Assembly: GCA_947561395.2 (NCBI GenBank)
Contig: OX387185.1
Coordinates: 44,340,602-44,404,601, forward strand
Reading direction: 5' to 3'
Length of the DNA stretch: 64,000 nt
Origin: Buxus sempervirens
Taxonomy: Eukaryota > Streptophyta > Magnoliopsida > Buxales > Buxaceae
Positions 20,701 to 32,555 of the stretch are shown here, piece by piece. The notes beneath the pieces were generated by a model that was not told the DNA's origin, made no database searches, and saw nothing but the letters and a program-made list of their open reading frames with translations. Every line of letters begins with the position of its first letter. Positions within the stretch are counted from its first letter, which is position 1. Position numbers and translations under genes: made by a program.

Positions 20701-22446
20701 AAGACTTTGAATGGTGAAGTCTGACGGTTGACAGCAAGGCTGGAGGAAGAGGAAAGATTGACAGTATTGCAGCAAAGGGAGCTTGGAAGAAGAAAGTAAA
20801 GACCATGTTGAACTTTAGCAAGCCCAATCGTCGTCCATGTTGAGAGGACCTGTATGAAACAAAAAATTTTAAAAAATATAAGACATAAAGAAGAGTTGTG
20901 AGTGAGTTTGCTGGCAGAAATGAGGTTGAAATTAAATGAAGGAATGCAAAGAACTCCAGTAAGAGTAAGTGATTTTGAGAGCCTGACAGTGCCAATATGT
21001 GTGACTCTGGCCCTAGTTTTATTTGGAATTTGAACATAGGCATGAGTTACACAAGTGACAGATGTGAGAAAAAAGGTAGAACAAACCATATGATCTGTAG
21101 CTCCAGTGTCAATGATCCAAGAAGTGATGTGTGAATTAGGTGGTGTGTGGTGATAAAGTGAATCAAAATGATAATTGGCAGAAAAGACAGAGGAATCTAG
21201 AATATCAGTAAGGCTAGAGAGACAGAAATTTATACCTGCCATGTTGGAACAAGAAGGGGTGATGTCTGCAGTGTCCATGGATGTGGTAGGTAGGAGTGGT
21301 TGAGGGGTAGGTTCATTAAACTGTGAGGTCTGAGCATTAGCAAGAGCAATAAGCTGCTGAATCTGAGTTTGAGTGAGAGGCAGCTGAGATGAAGTCATGG
21401 ATCCTTTCTCCTGGCCTTGAGATAAAACTTGATTTGCTGAGAAACTAGTGGAATGTGCAGGTTTACTCTTGGTGAACTTGAAGTTGGGTGGAAACCCAAT
21501 TAGCCTGTAGCACTTCTCCTTGGTATGCCCAACCTTTCCACAATGATGACAGGTGATGTCATTCCAATCCTTTTTCTTGACCTGATTATGGAAAGCAGCC
21601 AATGCTGAGGATTCAAGGGCAGGTAGGAGTACGAGTCTGTCTTTGTCTCTCTTCTTGCAAAACCAAGGAGAATGTCTTGTCTAGTGAAGGCATGGGACTC
21701 ATAAGAATAACCTGCCCTCTAATACTGTCAAATGAATCGTTCAACCCCATTAAAAATTTGAAAACATAGTCTACCTGTTGAGTTTCACCAAGATCACTCA
21801 AGGCATTGCAAGTACAGTGTCCACAAGAGCAATGAGGAAGAGGGCGATAATTGTTCAGTTCCTCCCAGATAGCATTGAGCTTAGTGAAATAATCACTCAT
21901 AGATTGAGTCCCTTGCACAATGGAACTAAGTAGGTGCTGCAGATGATATATCCTGACATTATCTGGTTGAGCAAACCGAGCCTTGAGCTTCTCCCGTATT
22001 TCCTTTGCAGAATTGATGTATAGAACGTTTGAGGCTATTTCCTTGGATATAGAGTTAAGGATCCAAGATAAGATTAGGTTGTTACACCTTAACCATGGGA
22101 TGTAAAGAGGGCTGCACAGATCAGGCGTAGGTATGGTCCCATCAAGAAAACCAAGCTTGTTCTTAATGGAGATAGCCAGAGTAAAGGACCTACTCCATGA
22201 GAGATAGTTAGCACCTGTTAAAGGAGGGGTGACCACCACAGTGTTGGCACTGTCGCTATGGTGAAGGAAGAAGGGACTATTAGGATCTTCAGAGGGTGAA
22301 GGTATATGAGAGGGTGCATTTGTTGGAGGGACAGAATGTGAGGACCCTTCATCAACCATTGAGGAAGAAGCAAAGAAGATAGAAGGATGAAAGAGGAATC
22401 AAAAGAATCAAAGGAGACAATTGGCAGCAGAAGAGTGCAGGTCACA

Positions 22447-22464
22447 AACCTGGCTCTGATACCA
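22447..22464 (-). promoter_or_regulatory. Primer binding site (initiator tRNA-Met)
   Basis: TGGTATCAGAGCCAGG immediately follows the 5' LTR on the minus strand. This is the classic complement of the 3' end of initiator tRNA-Met, as used by plant copia elements. Confidence 0.9.
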
Positions 22465-22794
22465 TGTTAAAGAATGAGCTTGAAGAAGTAAACAAAAAGA
22501 ATGAAGTTGGGAAGAATGATTTCATTCCTTGTTTCTGTGTTTACAAAGAAAAGAACAGTAGAATTTATACAAGATTGCAACTAATCAAAAGAAAAAAAGA
22601 ATAACTAATTACCAAAATCATAAACAAATATTTACAGAAAGAAATCTTAATTAACTGTGCTGATATCTAAGAATATTCATAGAAGAATTTGGAAGATTTA
22701 AATGGATATGCTGAAGGTAAGTTTCCCTTTTGATGAGATTACAGCTATGCTAGAGCTATATCCTCCATATTCTTCTGTTTGTCCTTTAATTTCA
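22465..22794 (-). repeat. 5' LTR of the copia element
   Basis: A 330-bp direct repeat of 17466-17798 with about seven base differences. It should contain the promoter for the minus-strand transcript. Flanking 5-bp target duplications are not perfectly resolved. Confidence 0.95.
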
Positions 22795-23057
22795 ATTATA
22801 TTTGTCATGTCTGTAAATATCATACAGTTTGGATAAAACCGTATGGTATATACGAATACGGCTATTTTGATCAATTTTGCAAAGACCCGAAATCTTAACC
22901 TTATTTACCCTTCGTACCTCTCTCTAGGAGACTTGATCTACCCTATTTGCCCTTCAAAACTTATAGATTTACTTCAATTCATGCCTTAGGCTTGAATTGG
23001 AAGAATCTAGAAGGGAATTTTGACATACCCTTGGATCTTTTCTACCCTTGCCCTTGC

Positions 23058-23067
23058 TTATAAATAG
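23058..23067 (+). promoter_or_regulatory. TATA box of solo LTR D
   Basis: GCTTATAAATAGAGG closely resembles the TATA context of the other LTR family in this window (CCTATAAATAGAG). It would drive rightward transcription through the rest of the LTR. Confidence 0.65.
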
Positions 23068-23837
23068 AGGACATCTCTTGCAAAAGGCTAATAATCTGAA
23101 GATTGAGAACTCTTGAAGAAGAAGCAAAACTCTGCCCAACTCTCAACTCAAGCACTCAAGCAACCAAGGTAAGCTACTAAGCTTTTCTTCTTCATTTTTA
23201 CTTCATTTCAAGCACTCTCTCCTTATACCTTTATGTAAATAAGGCCTTCTTTGTGTTTGAAACCCCAAAACCATACTCAAAGTACCTTAAGCATCCTCTC
23301 TAACTGTAAAACGTGAAAAGAGAGCTAGGGGAAACAAGTATTGGAATGGATACTAAGGTTTAGAACTATTTTTGGATGAGATAATTGCATGATTTGTTTA
23401 AATTCGTGTATGATTGCTGTTTGTGCTTGATTTTGTGTCAAATCTGAGGGAATTACATAGATCTATGCTCTCTATAGCATTGGATCTCAATTCTCTCTTT
23501 AAAATCTGATTTCCTACACAATCCCATGTACACATCACTTGATTTTTGTCAAAATAGGCATTGATCTTAGATCTACTATGCTCAATATAGTAGATATGAG
23601 ATCAGAGGCCTTAGAACAATTTCTCAAGACTTTTTGAGTTGAATTTAACTATTTTTAATCCTCTAGAGAAGACCTCGTGGTCTTGTCTCTCTTATTTGAG
23701 CAAATTTCATTAAATGTGAGTAGATTTGGCTCTTCCTCTCCAAATAATGAGAGATCTGAGCCAAATCTATGCCCTAAATGTTTATGGATGTTTTTCAACT
23801 TATTTCAAGTGATTTCAATTCAGATCATATGAATCAA

Positions 23838-23838
<1 letters not shown>

Positions 23839-23887
<49 letters not shown>
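23839..23887. repeat. (CA)n microsatellite
   Basis: About 24 CA units inside solo LTR D. Confidence 0.95.
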
Positions 23888-23889
<2 letters not shown>

Positions 23890-25707
23890 TTTTGGCTTGA
23901 TTTTCACTCAATTTTACAGATCTGTACAGAACCTGTACCCTATCTTGGATCATTCATAACTTCATCATATGAATGAATTTTTGAGTGATTTTAGAAGCAT
24001 ATGAAAGGTGAAGGAGTCTAGGTTATTCCTGTAAAATTTGAGCAATTTATATGGAGCCAATTCTTCAAACCATTTGATTAAAGTTGATAGGTCAGATTAG
24101 ATCAAATTGCTGAACTTGTCACTTTGATTGAGTACCAAAGGCTCATTTTAACTTTGATTTGAATGATTTCAATTTCTGAGTCTTTCTTTATGAGTCTACT
24201 TTCAAATCCAATTAGTTTCAAGAGTTTTCATTTTAATTTGAGTTTTGTGTGTTTGATTGACCATGTACTGTTCAGTAGCAGATTACAGAGTCAATCTATG
24301 ATCCTCTAAGCATGTTTGAGAGTGCATACAAGCTACAAATGGATGAAGTTTCAAATGAAGCCTATTCCATTTGAAAGATGGCACCTCATATTTCATTCAC
24401 ACCAATTTTCAAGGATTTCTATGAAGCCAATCTCCACGAATAGGCTTTCAAAATTGGATACTCATCGTTTTTACTGTTTTACAACAGCAACTTTGAACAA
24501 GTGTATTTTTTTTTTATTTCAATCGGATTTAATTGAAATTTTTACTGAGTCTTATATTTAATATAAGCTTTTAAATGGCTTTGGTTTCACTCAATTTGAG
24601 CTTAAATTGAATGACTTATGGTTGTTTGAGTTTTCCAAGCTTACATGGTTTAATCTTAAGTTGATTTTTCTAGATTTGTTTTTAAGTTTGCTTTTCTTCA
24701 AATTTTACTATGAATTTTACTTGATCATGAAGTCCTAGAGGGATGCAGGGGAATTCGAGAAAGAGGATGTTGAGCTCTCTAATTGCGTGTTGACAGCGTT
24801 GAGATACCATGAGATGACGGATCAGCACAAAGGCAGGAAGTGACAGGGATACTTTCCAGATTAGGGCGATTTCGAATGCGTTTTCAGTCTTTTGGACATA
24901 ACTTTGGCTACGGTTATCGGAATCACGCATATGACCCCAATTCGGAAAGCTCTCTTCGGTGCGCACGCTGTGGACACCTAGCTTAGCTTGGTGGGCATCG
25001 TTTACGCCCTCAAATTCTGATATTTACCCCTCCGAATCACCGCTTTTAGTTTTTTTGCTATTTTTGGTAAGTCTTGGATTGTCAATTAGGAGGTTATTTT
25101 AAACCTAATTTGGGCCAAATTTTTGGCAGAATGCTTATTTTATTATGTACTTCCTTTTAAGGCCATGTTGCTATTTTTGGTTTCAGACAAGTTTTGGCTA
25201 TATAGTCCGGCTTGTGGACTATTTTCATTATTACTTGATTATATAGAATTCAATTGAATCTAAGAAATGTTTCTATTCGTTTCTAGGGCAAACAAACTGT
25301 GTTCTTCCCTGTTAAATCGTCTGTTCTATCTAGCCTACAGAGTAATCGCTACTCTGTCCGGCGTCATAGAGGTGATACATCCACACACAGAGTCCAAGAT
25401 CTATTTGACTACTCATATGGAAAAATCACACATATGTTTGTCTTTTTTTAAGTACTTTTATGGCAACCATCTTGTATGGATGGGTAGTTGTGCCTAACAC
25501 CTTCTCCTATTCATAACTTAACCCCCTTACCCAATCTCTAGACAATACCATATAGTAGAGCTATTTTAGCTCTATTTTATTCTTTTTATGATCACTTTGG
25601 TGTCCATTCATACCTTAAATTGAATAGTTGCAACTCCAACATTATTTGTGAACCCCGTGTGATGATCAGGAGATCACATAGGTGATTTTTCCATGTCTCA
25701 CAGTATC

Positions 25708-26720
25708 CCCTAAAAAACTACCTACTAAATGGTCCCATACACCTTAATTGCATATGCACACATGCAATAATGCACATGCATCCACTAGTCAGAGAAAACA
25801 ACAAGTGTCCACCCCACTGCTATTCTATATATTTATAAAATCTCTTTAGCAATTTTTAAGCCTTTTGATATTCCAAATAATTATTTATATGCAATTTTTT
25901 AATCATCTGCATGCAATACTGCTTGTGCCACCTACTAGTTTAAGCGAATGGATACTATCAGGGTTGTGTTTCAGTAAACAATGACCATGAGCTAGAGATA
26001 GAAACAATGAGTGGCAACAAGAAGCCAGCAATGGTCTTTAACAATCTTTTTGTTAGAATTTTAGGTTAACAAAATTGATGGAAAAAGATTATAGAACATA
26101 AAATAAATAAAAAAAACAGATCTAATTATAGCTTAAAGAAGAAAATCAACAAAACCTGGCTTTAATTCTAAAAGTCAGAGGTGAATATAGGTTTTAATTA
26201 TACTTTATCAAATAAACTAAGATTAGTGGCTTGGACAACATATATTATAGTTGGTTATGTACCAAATTATCAGATAGAGCACACCACATCATTATGTATC
26301 TTTGTAAGGCACAAACCATATTATGTACCTTAATTAGATGAATGTGGTGTGTCCCCTACAATGAATTTATGTGTGCCCCTATAATGAATGGGCAATTCAA
26401 TCTAAGTAAAAAGTTATGACAACATATTACCATCTTCTTTTAAATATTTTTAAAACGTATCTTTTATTTTTTTTAATTATTTTAGAAGCATCATTTAACT
26501 AACAGCTAAAAGCCAACCAAATAAAGAGAAGATAAACTCTAAATTTTATCCACTAAAAGTGGCAACGATGACCTCATACAAAAATCTATGCTATATATAA
26601 AGAGAACACATGCTTGGGAAGTTTGTCACAAAAAATACCCTTTTTACTTATAATAGCCTAATAAACCATAATTGTTTTATCCGATTAAGATCACCTCCAT
26701 TGCCATATCCCAACACCCAC
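25708..26720. other. Intergenic DNA
   Basis: AT-rich, no gene recognised. Just after the D target duplication, CTAAAAAACTACCTACTA repeats a near-copy found at about 17107-17126, left of the LTR, so the original site already held a short tandem duplication. Confidence 0.5.
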
Positions 26721-26726
26721 CCCCCC

Positions 26727-26786
<60 letters not shown>
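26721..26786. repeat. Poly-C followed by (CT)n microsatellite
   Basis: A run of about 17 C followed by about 24 CT units. The overlapping open frame is an artefact of the repeat. Confidence 0.95.
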
Positions 26787-26790
<4 letters not shown>

Positions 26791-27124
26791 TCCATAATAA
26801 CAGCATAAATATATGCCCCTTTGCTCTCCCCAACACTTCAAATGGATGAGATATCAATATTTGGTATTTTTCTGCCGACCATCCCAACATACATACAACC
26901 TTCCACTGCTATTGATTCCAAAACTCATCACCACCTCATCACATTGAAGCAAGAATATATGGAAGCCTACAATGACTCACGACACACCTTAACGTTCCTG
27001 TTAAATAAATCCGAAAGTAAAACAATTGTGGACTCATCAGAGAACAAATGTGCAATTCAAATACCCTCTAAGTTCACAATAACCTCTTTACTACAAGATA
27101 TCTCCTCCTTTTCATTTAACAACA

Positions 27125-27290
27125 TGGGGCCTGCACACACTACGGCCATAAAAAACGTGGGTCCACTTAAATAAACAACCCGTTTAAAATAGTGGGAGAT
27201 TATTTTATTTGAGGGCAATGTTTGGAAAGAGAAAAAGAAGGCCAAAATCTAGAGGGAATATTCCCCCCTCTTATGCGCATCTCGCATGCC
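27125..27290. repeat. Dispersed repeat, copy 1 (Helitron-like fragment)
   Basis: About 170 bp including TTTAAAATAGTGGGAGATT, GGCAATGTTTGGAAA and GGGAATATTCCCCC recur in diverged form at 30066-30240, and partly at about 30340-30420. The left end of copy 2 has a GCACGCGCTACGCGCG hairpin, so a small non-autonomous Helitron read on the minus strand is possible, but the ends are not certain. Confidence 0.4.
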
Positions 27291-27639
27291 TTTCCGCCAG
27301 TAAGATAAACTCCAAAACGTGAAAGCTTTGAAAATGGTAGATGAAGACTAATTAAAACCTCAAATGCACGACAAAAAAGAATATACCTTGCGTTTGATGC
27401 ACTAGTGCCCTCAAGCCTTCTTTTTCTTTCCTTCACATAGACTAATATGGATTTTAGTAACTTTATTTTTCCATATTCTTTTTCTATGTTTTTAGTATTC
27501 ATTTCTATGTTTTTTCCTTGAATTGCTACTTACAAGAGTAGAAGTTCTTTAGATATAACATCTCGAAACCTGAAATTTTATGAAACCAAGTAATAGCCAT
27601 TAGGGTTTGACTTGCAACTTACAAGAGTCTTGGTGGTTA

Positions 27640-28010
27640 ATCAGACGGTCCTTTGTTCTCCGGAACCAATCGGACGGTCAGAAACCGAGTCATAGCTTAT
27701 TAGGGTTTCTGGTTTCTTCTTTTCGGTTTGGGCCGAACGAGTTTAGGGTTTCTGTCTATATAACAGGGAGACGGAGGTACATAATTGAAACTTAGGGTTT
27801 CTGGTTTCATCATCATCTTTCTGGTTTTGGATTATGCGAGATGAGCCATGGAAGCCTTTGGTTTGGGCGTGGATTGGAAAGGAGATCTCAATCAATCGCT
27901 GATGGTGGCGAAAGGCATGATATCCTTTCCAATTCCGCCCATCCCAATGGACACCAGTGGTTCTTCCCTTCAATCGCTCCACGTTCCGCGTATTGCTCTT
28001 GACTGACTTA
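27640..28010 (+). other. Gene-promoter-like module, copy 1
   Basis: Contains AATCGGACGGTC, GTTTAGGGTTTCTGTC, the TATA box TATATAA (27757-27763) and, downstream, GAGATGAGCCATGG followed by TTTGGTTTGGGCG. The same order of blocks occurs at about 30860-31100 and 43300-43800. It looks like the promoter and first exon of one gene copied several times, perhaps by Helitrons. I do not recognise the gene: the possible peptide includes MISFPIPPIPMD, and the 43.7 kb copy reads PFPSPPIPKD at the matching place. Confidence 0.4.
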
Positions 28011-28880
28011 AGCAGGAGGGGGGATTTCCTTGTCTTGTATGTTAAACTTTAACATTTCTCTGTTTATGTTGCAGGTCTCAAAACAGATCAAAGGCACAGT
28101 AAGGAACTACTTATGTTTTCCTTTTTCTTTTGACTAATAATTCCTTATGATGAATATAAAATTGACATCGCACTCGTAGGGATGCAACGGAGGTGGTTAT
28201 GAAGGACAAGAAGGAGAAATTGGAAAGAAGAGTCAGCTTCACTGTTTGAGATTGGGGAGTAACGGTCGTTGCCGTTTTTGATATCTTAGACTGTGAAATT
28301 CCTTGCCACTTTCGTGTTTTCGTAAATCACCATTTTGATTGTGATAGGTACGTCAAGGTATCCAATTGTAACAGTTGGATGTTGCAGCTATGGCCATGGT
28401 CGTTTTTGGAGAAGACGAACGTTAGGAGGAATTTGGGAATAAAAGGATGAAAAGAAAGGCAAAATGATGGGAAAGACCTCCTTTGAGAAAGATTTTTCTC
28501 TCAGAGCTAGGGCTGTCAATGGATCGGCCCTTGATCTGGTTTCAATTAAATTTATCCGATTTAATATACATATATCCTTGTATTCTACCATAATATTTGT
28601 ATTTTCGTATGATTATATCTGTATCTTGTATGATTTGGAAATTGGTGTTTACATGTTATTCATTTGAGGGTTTTTTTAAATTTCCATCAAAAGGAGGTTT
28701 GCAGAATTCTAAGTTTGAGGCATTTCCTATAATCTCGGCATCCATTGAATTTGTGAAGTGGTTATATACTACATATAAATCTCATTTACCATTTGGGAAT
28801 TTTGAGATGGTTGGCAACATTAGTATCTATCGGAACCACAATCTTTCCTGTTTCTTCAGGAAAATAATCTGAAACAAGAA

Positions 28881-29520
28881 TATACTAGTCTCGAGGCAAG
28901 GGATTCAGAATGAGGATCACTTGTGGCTTAAATTTCTAAAATCCTTAGCCTCAAAGTAAAACCTTTGGTGGAGAAACTCATCTCTCCCTTCCAGGCGACC
29001 TTTGTCACCAACAGGTTTATCCGAGATAACATCATGCTCAACCATGAAATTGCCAATCTCTTCAAGAAACGAAAAAACAGGGAATAAGAAGGCAAATACG
29101 GTTGTTTTGATCTTAAACTAATCTTCAACAAAGCATATAACAAATTGAGTTGGCCTTTTTTACATACTTGTCTAAAGGATCGTGGGGTTCTTTCAACAAG
29201 TTCTGACTCTTATTATGAATTTTATTGAACTGGTCTATTGTAGTGTCTTATTTAGTGACAAACCTATTGGATCCATTGAGGCCTGATGGGATATTAGGCA
29301 AGGGGAATCGTTTTTACCATGTCTATTAATAGGAAGGTCATATGACTGCCCGGCTTCTTCATCAATTTTGTACGGAATTGGACCGCCTGATTAACCCCAA
29401 CAAGTCTGTGATATACTTCAGTGACAATGTGAACAGGCTGACTAGGACCCAATTCCAAAAAATGTTTAATGGCAAAAATCTTCTTATCAGGTAGTTCTGG
29501 AAGCGAAGATTGTGATGAAT
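28881..29520 (+). pseudogene. L1 reverse transcriptase fragment
   Basis: The plus strand reads, with stops and frame changes, LKPLVEKLISPFQATFV, IRDNIMLNHEIANLFKKR, FNKAYNKLSWPFL, GIRQGE and, further on, LINPNKSVIYFSDNV and RTQFQKMFNG. These follow the fingers, palm and thumb order of plant L1 reverse transcriptase. The catalytic YADD part is not seen, so the copy is deleted as well as mutated. I see neither a tail nor a target duplication. Confidence 0.75.
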
Positions 29521-29796
29521 TGAGTTTCAAGAAGGCATTCTCGTTTTCACCTTTTTTCCAAACCTCTAGTTAAGATTCTTCATCGATCATCAAGATTGCT
29601 GGTTGAAATCGTCTACGGCAAGGATTCTGCGGTAGACCTTTCGCATTTTTCAATGTGAAGTTTCATCCCCATGATTGCATACTCAAGTTTTGATATATTA
29701 CCACCATGGCGGCTTAGAGGCCTAATCCTACTAGTACATCTTCTCTTTAAGACCTTTCTTAAAGCGTTTTTCTCACGTTTATAAAGAGGCCAATTG

Positions 29797-29940
29797 AAAT
29801 CTGTAGGATCTTTATCTACAATCTTATTTACAACTTATATTGGGATCATGCCATATGTACAATGAATGGTATTATTATAAATTTTTAAACAATCCTATGA
29901 AAGCTACAAATAAGGTTGTAGATAAAGACCCTACACGATT
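29797..29940. repeat. Small inverted-repeat element
   Basis: GTAGGATCTTTATCTACAA near 29801 pairs with the inverted TTGTAGATAAAGACCCTAC near 29917, arms of about 28 bp around an AT-rich centre. It may be a short MITE; no clear target duplication. Confidence 0.5.
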
Positions 29941-30065
29941 CAAAGAAATCACTAGCGGAATGCAGGCGCGATTCAAAAAAACAGAGAAACCCCGACAACA
30001 AGGAACAGTGTCTCACTTTAGGGTTTGCACTCCTTTAGTTCCCACTCCTTTAGTTCCCACTATTC

Positions 30066-30257
30066 ACGGGGGCTGCACGCGCTACGCGCGTAGAAAATGT
30101 GATGTGGGCCCATTAAGATAAACAGTTCAAGGTAGTTACAACATGTTTAAAATAGTGGGGGATTGTTTTGTTTGGGGAGGGTAATGTTTGGAAAAAGAAA
30201 AAGGAGGGCTAGAATCTATAGGTAGGGAATATTCCCCTCTCTTTTCTTTATTAATAA
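30066..30257 (-). repeat. Dispersed repeat, copy 2, with Helitron-like ends
   Basis: Related to 27125-27290. The left end has GCACGCGCTACGCGCG, a hairpin; the right end CTTTATTAATA, read on the minus strand, resembles a Helitron 5' end. It is followed at once by CTAG (30258-30261) and a second hairpin (ATGCAGAACTGCAT), as if another minus-strand Helitron 3' end begins there. CTAG at 29952-29955 and 31358-31361 are similar isolated ends. Confidence 0.35.
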
Positions 30258-30572
30258 CTAGTAGGGTGCACATGCAGAACTGCATGTAGGGGAGAGAAAA
30301 GTTACAGGGTTTTAATTTAAAAGTGAGAGGTGGCTGGGGTGGTTATATGTTGGGATTGTTTTAGTTGGGGAGGGTAATATTTAGAAAAAAAATGGAGGCC
30401 AGAATCTAAAGAGATAAACTCATGGAAGTTTATGAATATGAGACTATTCCTATCACAAGAGACAAAACACTAAAAGACAAACACAAAAGAAGAAATTTTT
30501 AGCCCTTTAATAAATCAATAAAATACAACATGATTAACCAAGAAAACTTATACCAGGAATTTGAAACCCCAC

Positions 30573-30624
30573 CACTTCTCAATTACCTTTTTTTTTTTTT
30601 TGGTAGAACACTTCTCAATTACCT
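30573..30624 (-). mobile_element. Ultra-short L1-like insertion stub with 16-bp target duplication
   Basis: CACTTCTCAATTACCT occurs at 30573-30588 and 30609-30624, perfectly. The insert is about 13 T plus GGTAGAA, i.e. TTCTACC plus poly-A on the minus strand. Confidence 0.7.
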
Positions 30625-30859
30625 GTTGAATCTTTAATGTAAGAGGGTTTTTAATTCGCTATCTTTCGTCTAAAAAAATTATTAAAATTATCGCTCCTCA
30701 GAAAAAAGAAAAAGGAAAAAGTACTTAAATGACTTTTGCTTTATGACGGCATGGTCCGGTCCCTATGAGAAAATTGTTGACGGCACGTTATAACACAGGA
30801 TGGTATCCTGAGGATACCATTCCACCTTATCTGGCACGAAGTTGTAAAGCTTATCGAGA

Positions 30860-31075
30860 ACTGCCACGTTACAAAGGTTAATCGAATGGTTGTTTTGAAG
30901 TCAATCGGACGGTCCAAAAGTAAAAGCGCGTTAGGGTTTTCTGTCTATATAACGTGACTGCAATGGAAACAGACAAGAAGAGCAATAGAAGGGAAAAGCA
31001 GCCTTTGCCGGTGGCAGCCACCTGCTCACTTTAATTGCTTTTTTGTCGTGGCAGGTTTTAAATAAAATTGGGTGG
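30860..31075 (+). other. Gene-promoter-like module, copy 2
   Basis: GTCAATCGGACGGTCC, then TTAGGGTTTTCTGTC and TATATAA (30946-30952), as in the copy at 27640. Sequence after the TATA box differs from copy 1 until GATGAGCCATGAGAA near 31091. No supported protein. Confidence 0.4.
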
Positions 31076-31088
31076 AGATGAGGAAGGG

Positions 31089-31152
31089 AAGATGAGCCAT
31101 GAGAAATTAAGTTTTTCCATAAAAAAAAAAAAAAAAAGATGAGCCATGAGAA
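31089..31152 (+). mobile_element. Ultra-short retro-insertion stub with 17-bp target duplication
   Basis: AAGATGAGCCATGAGAA occurs at 31089-31105 and 31136-31152, perfectly. The 30-base insert is ATTAAGTTTTTCCAT plus about 15 A. The 3' end differs from the TACC group, so it may come from another retroelement or from a cellular RNA. Confidence 0.7.
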
Positions 31153-31357
31153 GCAGGGGTGAATGCCGGATTTTAACCGAGGGGTAGATCTATGAAGCAT
31201 AAAAATATTAAAATTTAATTTAACCAAGAATATATAATGAGAAATGGGGATTTGTTGTAGGGTTTGTTGATCATTTGAGTGGAGGGGCAAAACAGAGATT
31301 TCAGAAAGGGCAACAAATACTTTATGTGCTATTTATTTACAGGCTCTTAAAAAATCA

Positions 31358-31385
31358 CTAGTGGGATGCACGCGCTATGCACGTG
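31358..31385 (-). mobile_element. Helitron-like 3' end (fragment)
   Basis: ACTAGTGGG followed by the hairpin TGCACGCGCTATGCACGTG has the reversed layout of a Helitron 3' terminus (hairpin, short spacer, CTAG). No matching 5' end was found to the right, where the DNA is AT-rich until 32.3 kb. Confidence 0.35.
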
Positions 31386-31389
31386 TTGA

Positions 31390-32368
31390 AATAAAAAAAA
31401 ATTTTGTTACTATTTATTATTATTTTTTAGATTACATGACTTGTTAAGACAAAGCACCATAATTTTTTTTTAAATTTTGATTCCGTAGAAAATAATATCA
31501 TTATGTTTTAAGAAATAATTTTACTATATTTCAAAAAATGAAATATAACTATAAATAGATTAAGAGTGCGAAGAAAATAATTATTTATTCAATAAAAATT
31601 TAAAATACATATCTTTTTGAAAGATATTTAATTAATCTCTACATTTAAAATATCCATATCCTATTAAAACGCTATCATATTAAGAGACCATCCTAATCCA
31701 ATAGACATCCATATCCAATTCTAAATGCGATAACAGAACTCTAAATTCGTAAGCAAAGAAGTAAAATTATATTTATAATTATATAATCAAAATTAAAAAA
31801 GATATGTATTTTTAATTCTATTTATAATTATTTGAATAGATAATTATTTTCTTTGCATATATATAGAGAATCTTAATCTATTTAATTGAATAGATAATTA
31901 TATTAATTATCAAAATTATATAGAGATTAATTATAAAAATTGTATTTTATATTTTATAATTGTATAATTGTATTTTATATATTGCATCTTTGGAGAAGTA
32001 TTATCAAAATTGTATTTTAATTTGATATAAAATTATAGAGCTCATACATATCGCATTTGATATATATTATTGTAACCATTTTCTTGGAACATTATCCCAA
32101 TATTTGTGGAGTTCGCTTATTAGTAGTCGAAAAGATGGTTAGCAATACATATGGACAAAAGTTACCTTCATAAGCTTAGAAATTAATGTAAAACACCTCA
32201 CCTTTTCATAGGAGAATGGTCCGCATTATTTCATTGTAAATACATATTTTTAGCGGGGGTAGTTTCAACACAAAATATCATACCAGAATCTAGCCAATTC
32301 GCTTTAAGACATGACTCATAGCCCAAATATCACCCAACCCATCCCATCTTCTTTGGCACCAAGCGTGT
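31390..32368. other. AT-rich intergenic DNA
   Basis: Very AT-rich with many short inverted repeats such as ATAGATAATTAT. No gene or element boundaries recognised. Confidence 0.5.
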
Positions 32369-32419
32369 AGAATTGAATCAATTTTTTTTTTTTTTTTTTT
32401 GAAGACCAGAATTGAATCA
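32369..32419 (-). mobile_element. Ultra-short retro-insertion stub with 12-bp target duplication
   Basis: AGAATTGAATCA occurs at 32369-32380 and 32408-32419. The insert is a T run of about 19 plus GAAGACC, i.e. GGTCTTC plus poly-A on the minus strand. Confidence 0.6.
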
Positions 32420-32555
32420 TTTGCCTTAAGACCGTCAATTATAACAATACAAATTACTTTGTAACGCGTGTTGACTTAAGATGAATGTGAAGGGTCCCAT
32501 CCACTTTTACTTTTTTATTCTTATTCCCGCACACCCGCTCACTCCCCGGCCGAGT

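Larger units (their letters stand above)
17466..22794 (-). mobile_element. Ty1/copia LTR retrotransposon, nearly complete
   Basis: A 5.33 kb element on the minus strand with two LTRs of about 330 bp that differ by roughly 2%, so the insertion is young (order of one million years at usual plant rates). A primer binding site for initiator tRNA-Met follows the 5' LTR. Domain blocks in order, approximate positions: GAG 22.36-21.6 kb with a CCHC zinc knuckle near 21.5; aspartic protease (DTGATDH) near 21.1; integrase 20.7-19.9 with the HHCC motif; reverse transcriptase 19.35-18.7 with YVDD; RNase H 18.4-17.8. This order, integrase before reverse transcriptase, is diagnostic of copia. The coding region has about two or three interruptions, so it is a recent fossil that probably cannot move by itself. 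It lies inside solo LTR D. Confidence 0.95.
17146..25702 (+). mobile_element. Solo LTR (family D), split by a copia element
   Basis: Begins TGTAGACACCCC and ends TCTCACA, flanked by the perfect 5-bp target duplication GTATC (17141-17145 and 25703-25707). Without the copia insertion (17466-22794) it is about 3.2 kb, which suggests a large LTR family, perhaps Ty3/gypsy, although no internal region is left to prove it. A TATA box (TTATAAATAG) is at 23058-23067, and a possible splice donor CCAAGGTAAGC near 23165. CCGTA/TACGG palindromes lie near its start. A solo LTR arises by recombination between the two LTRs of a full element. Confidence 0.8.
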
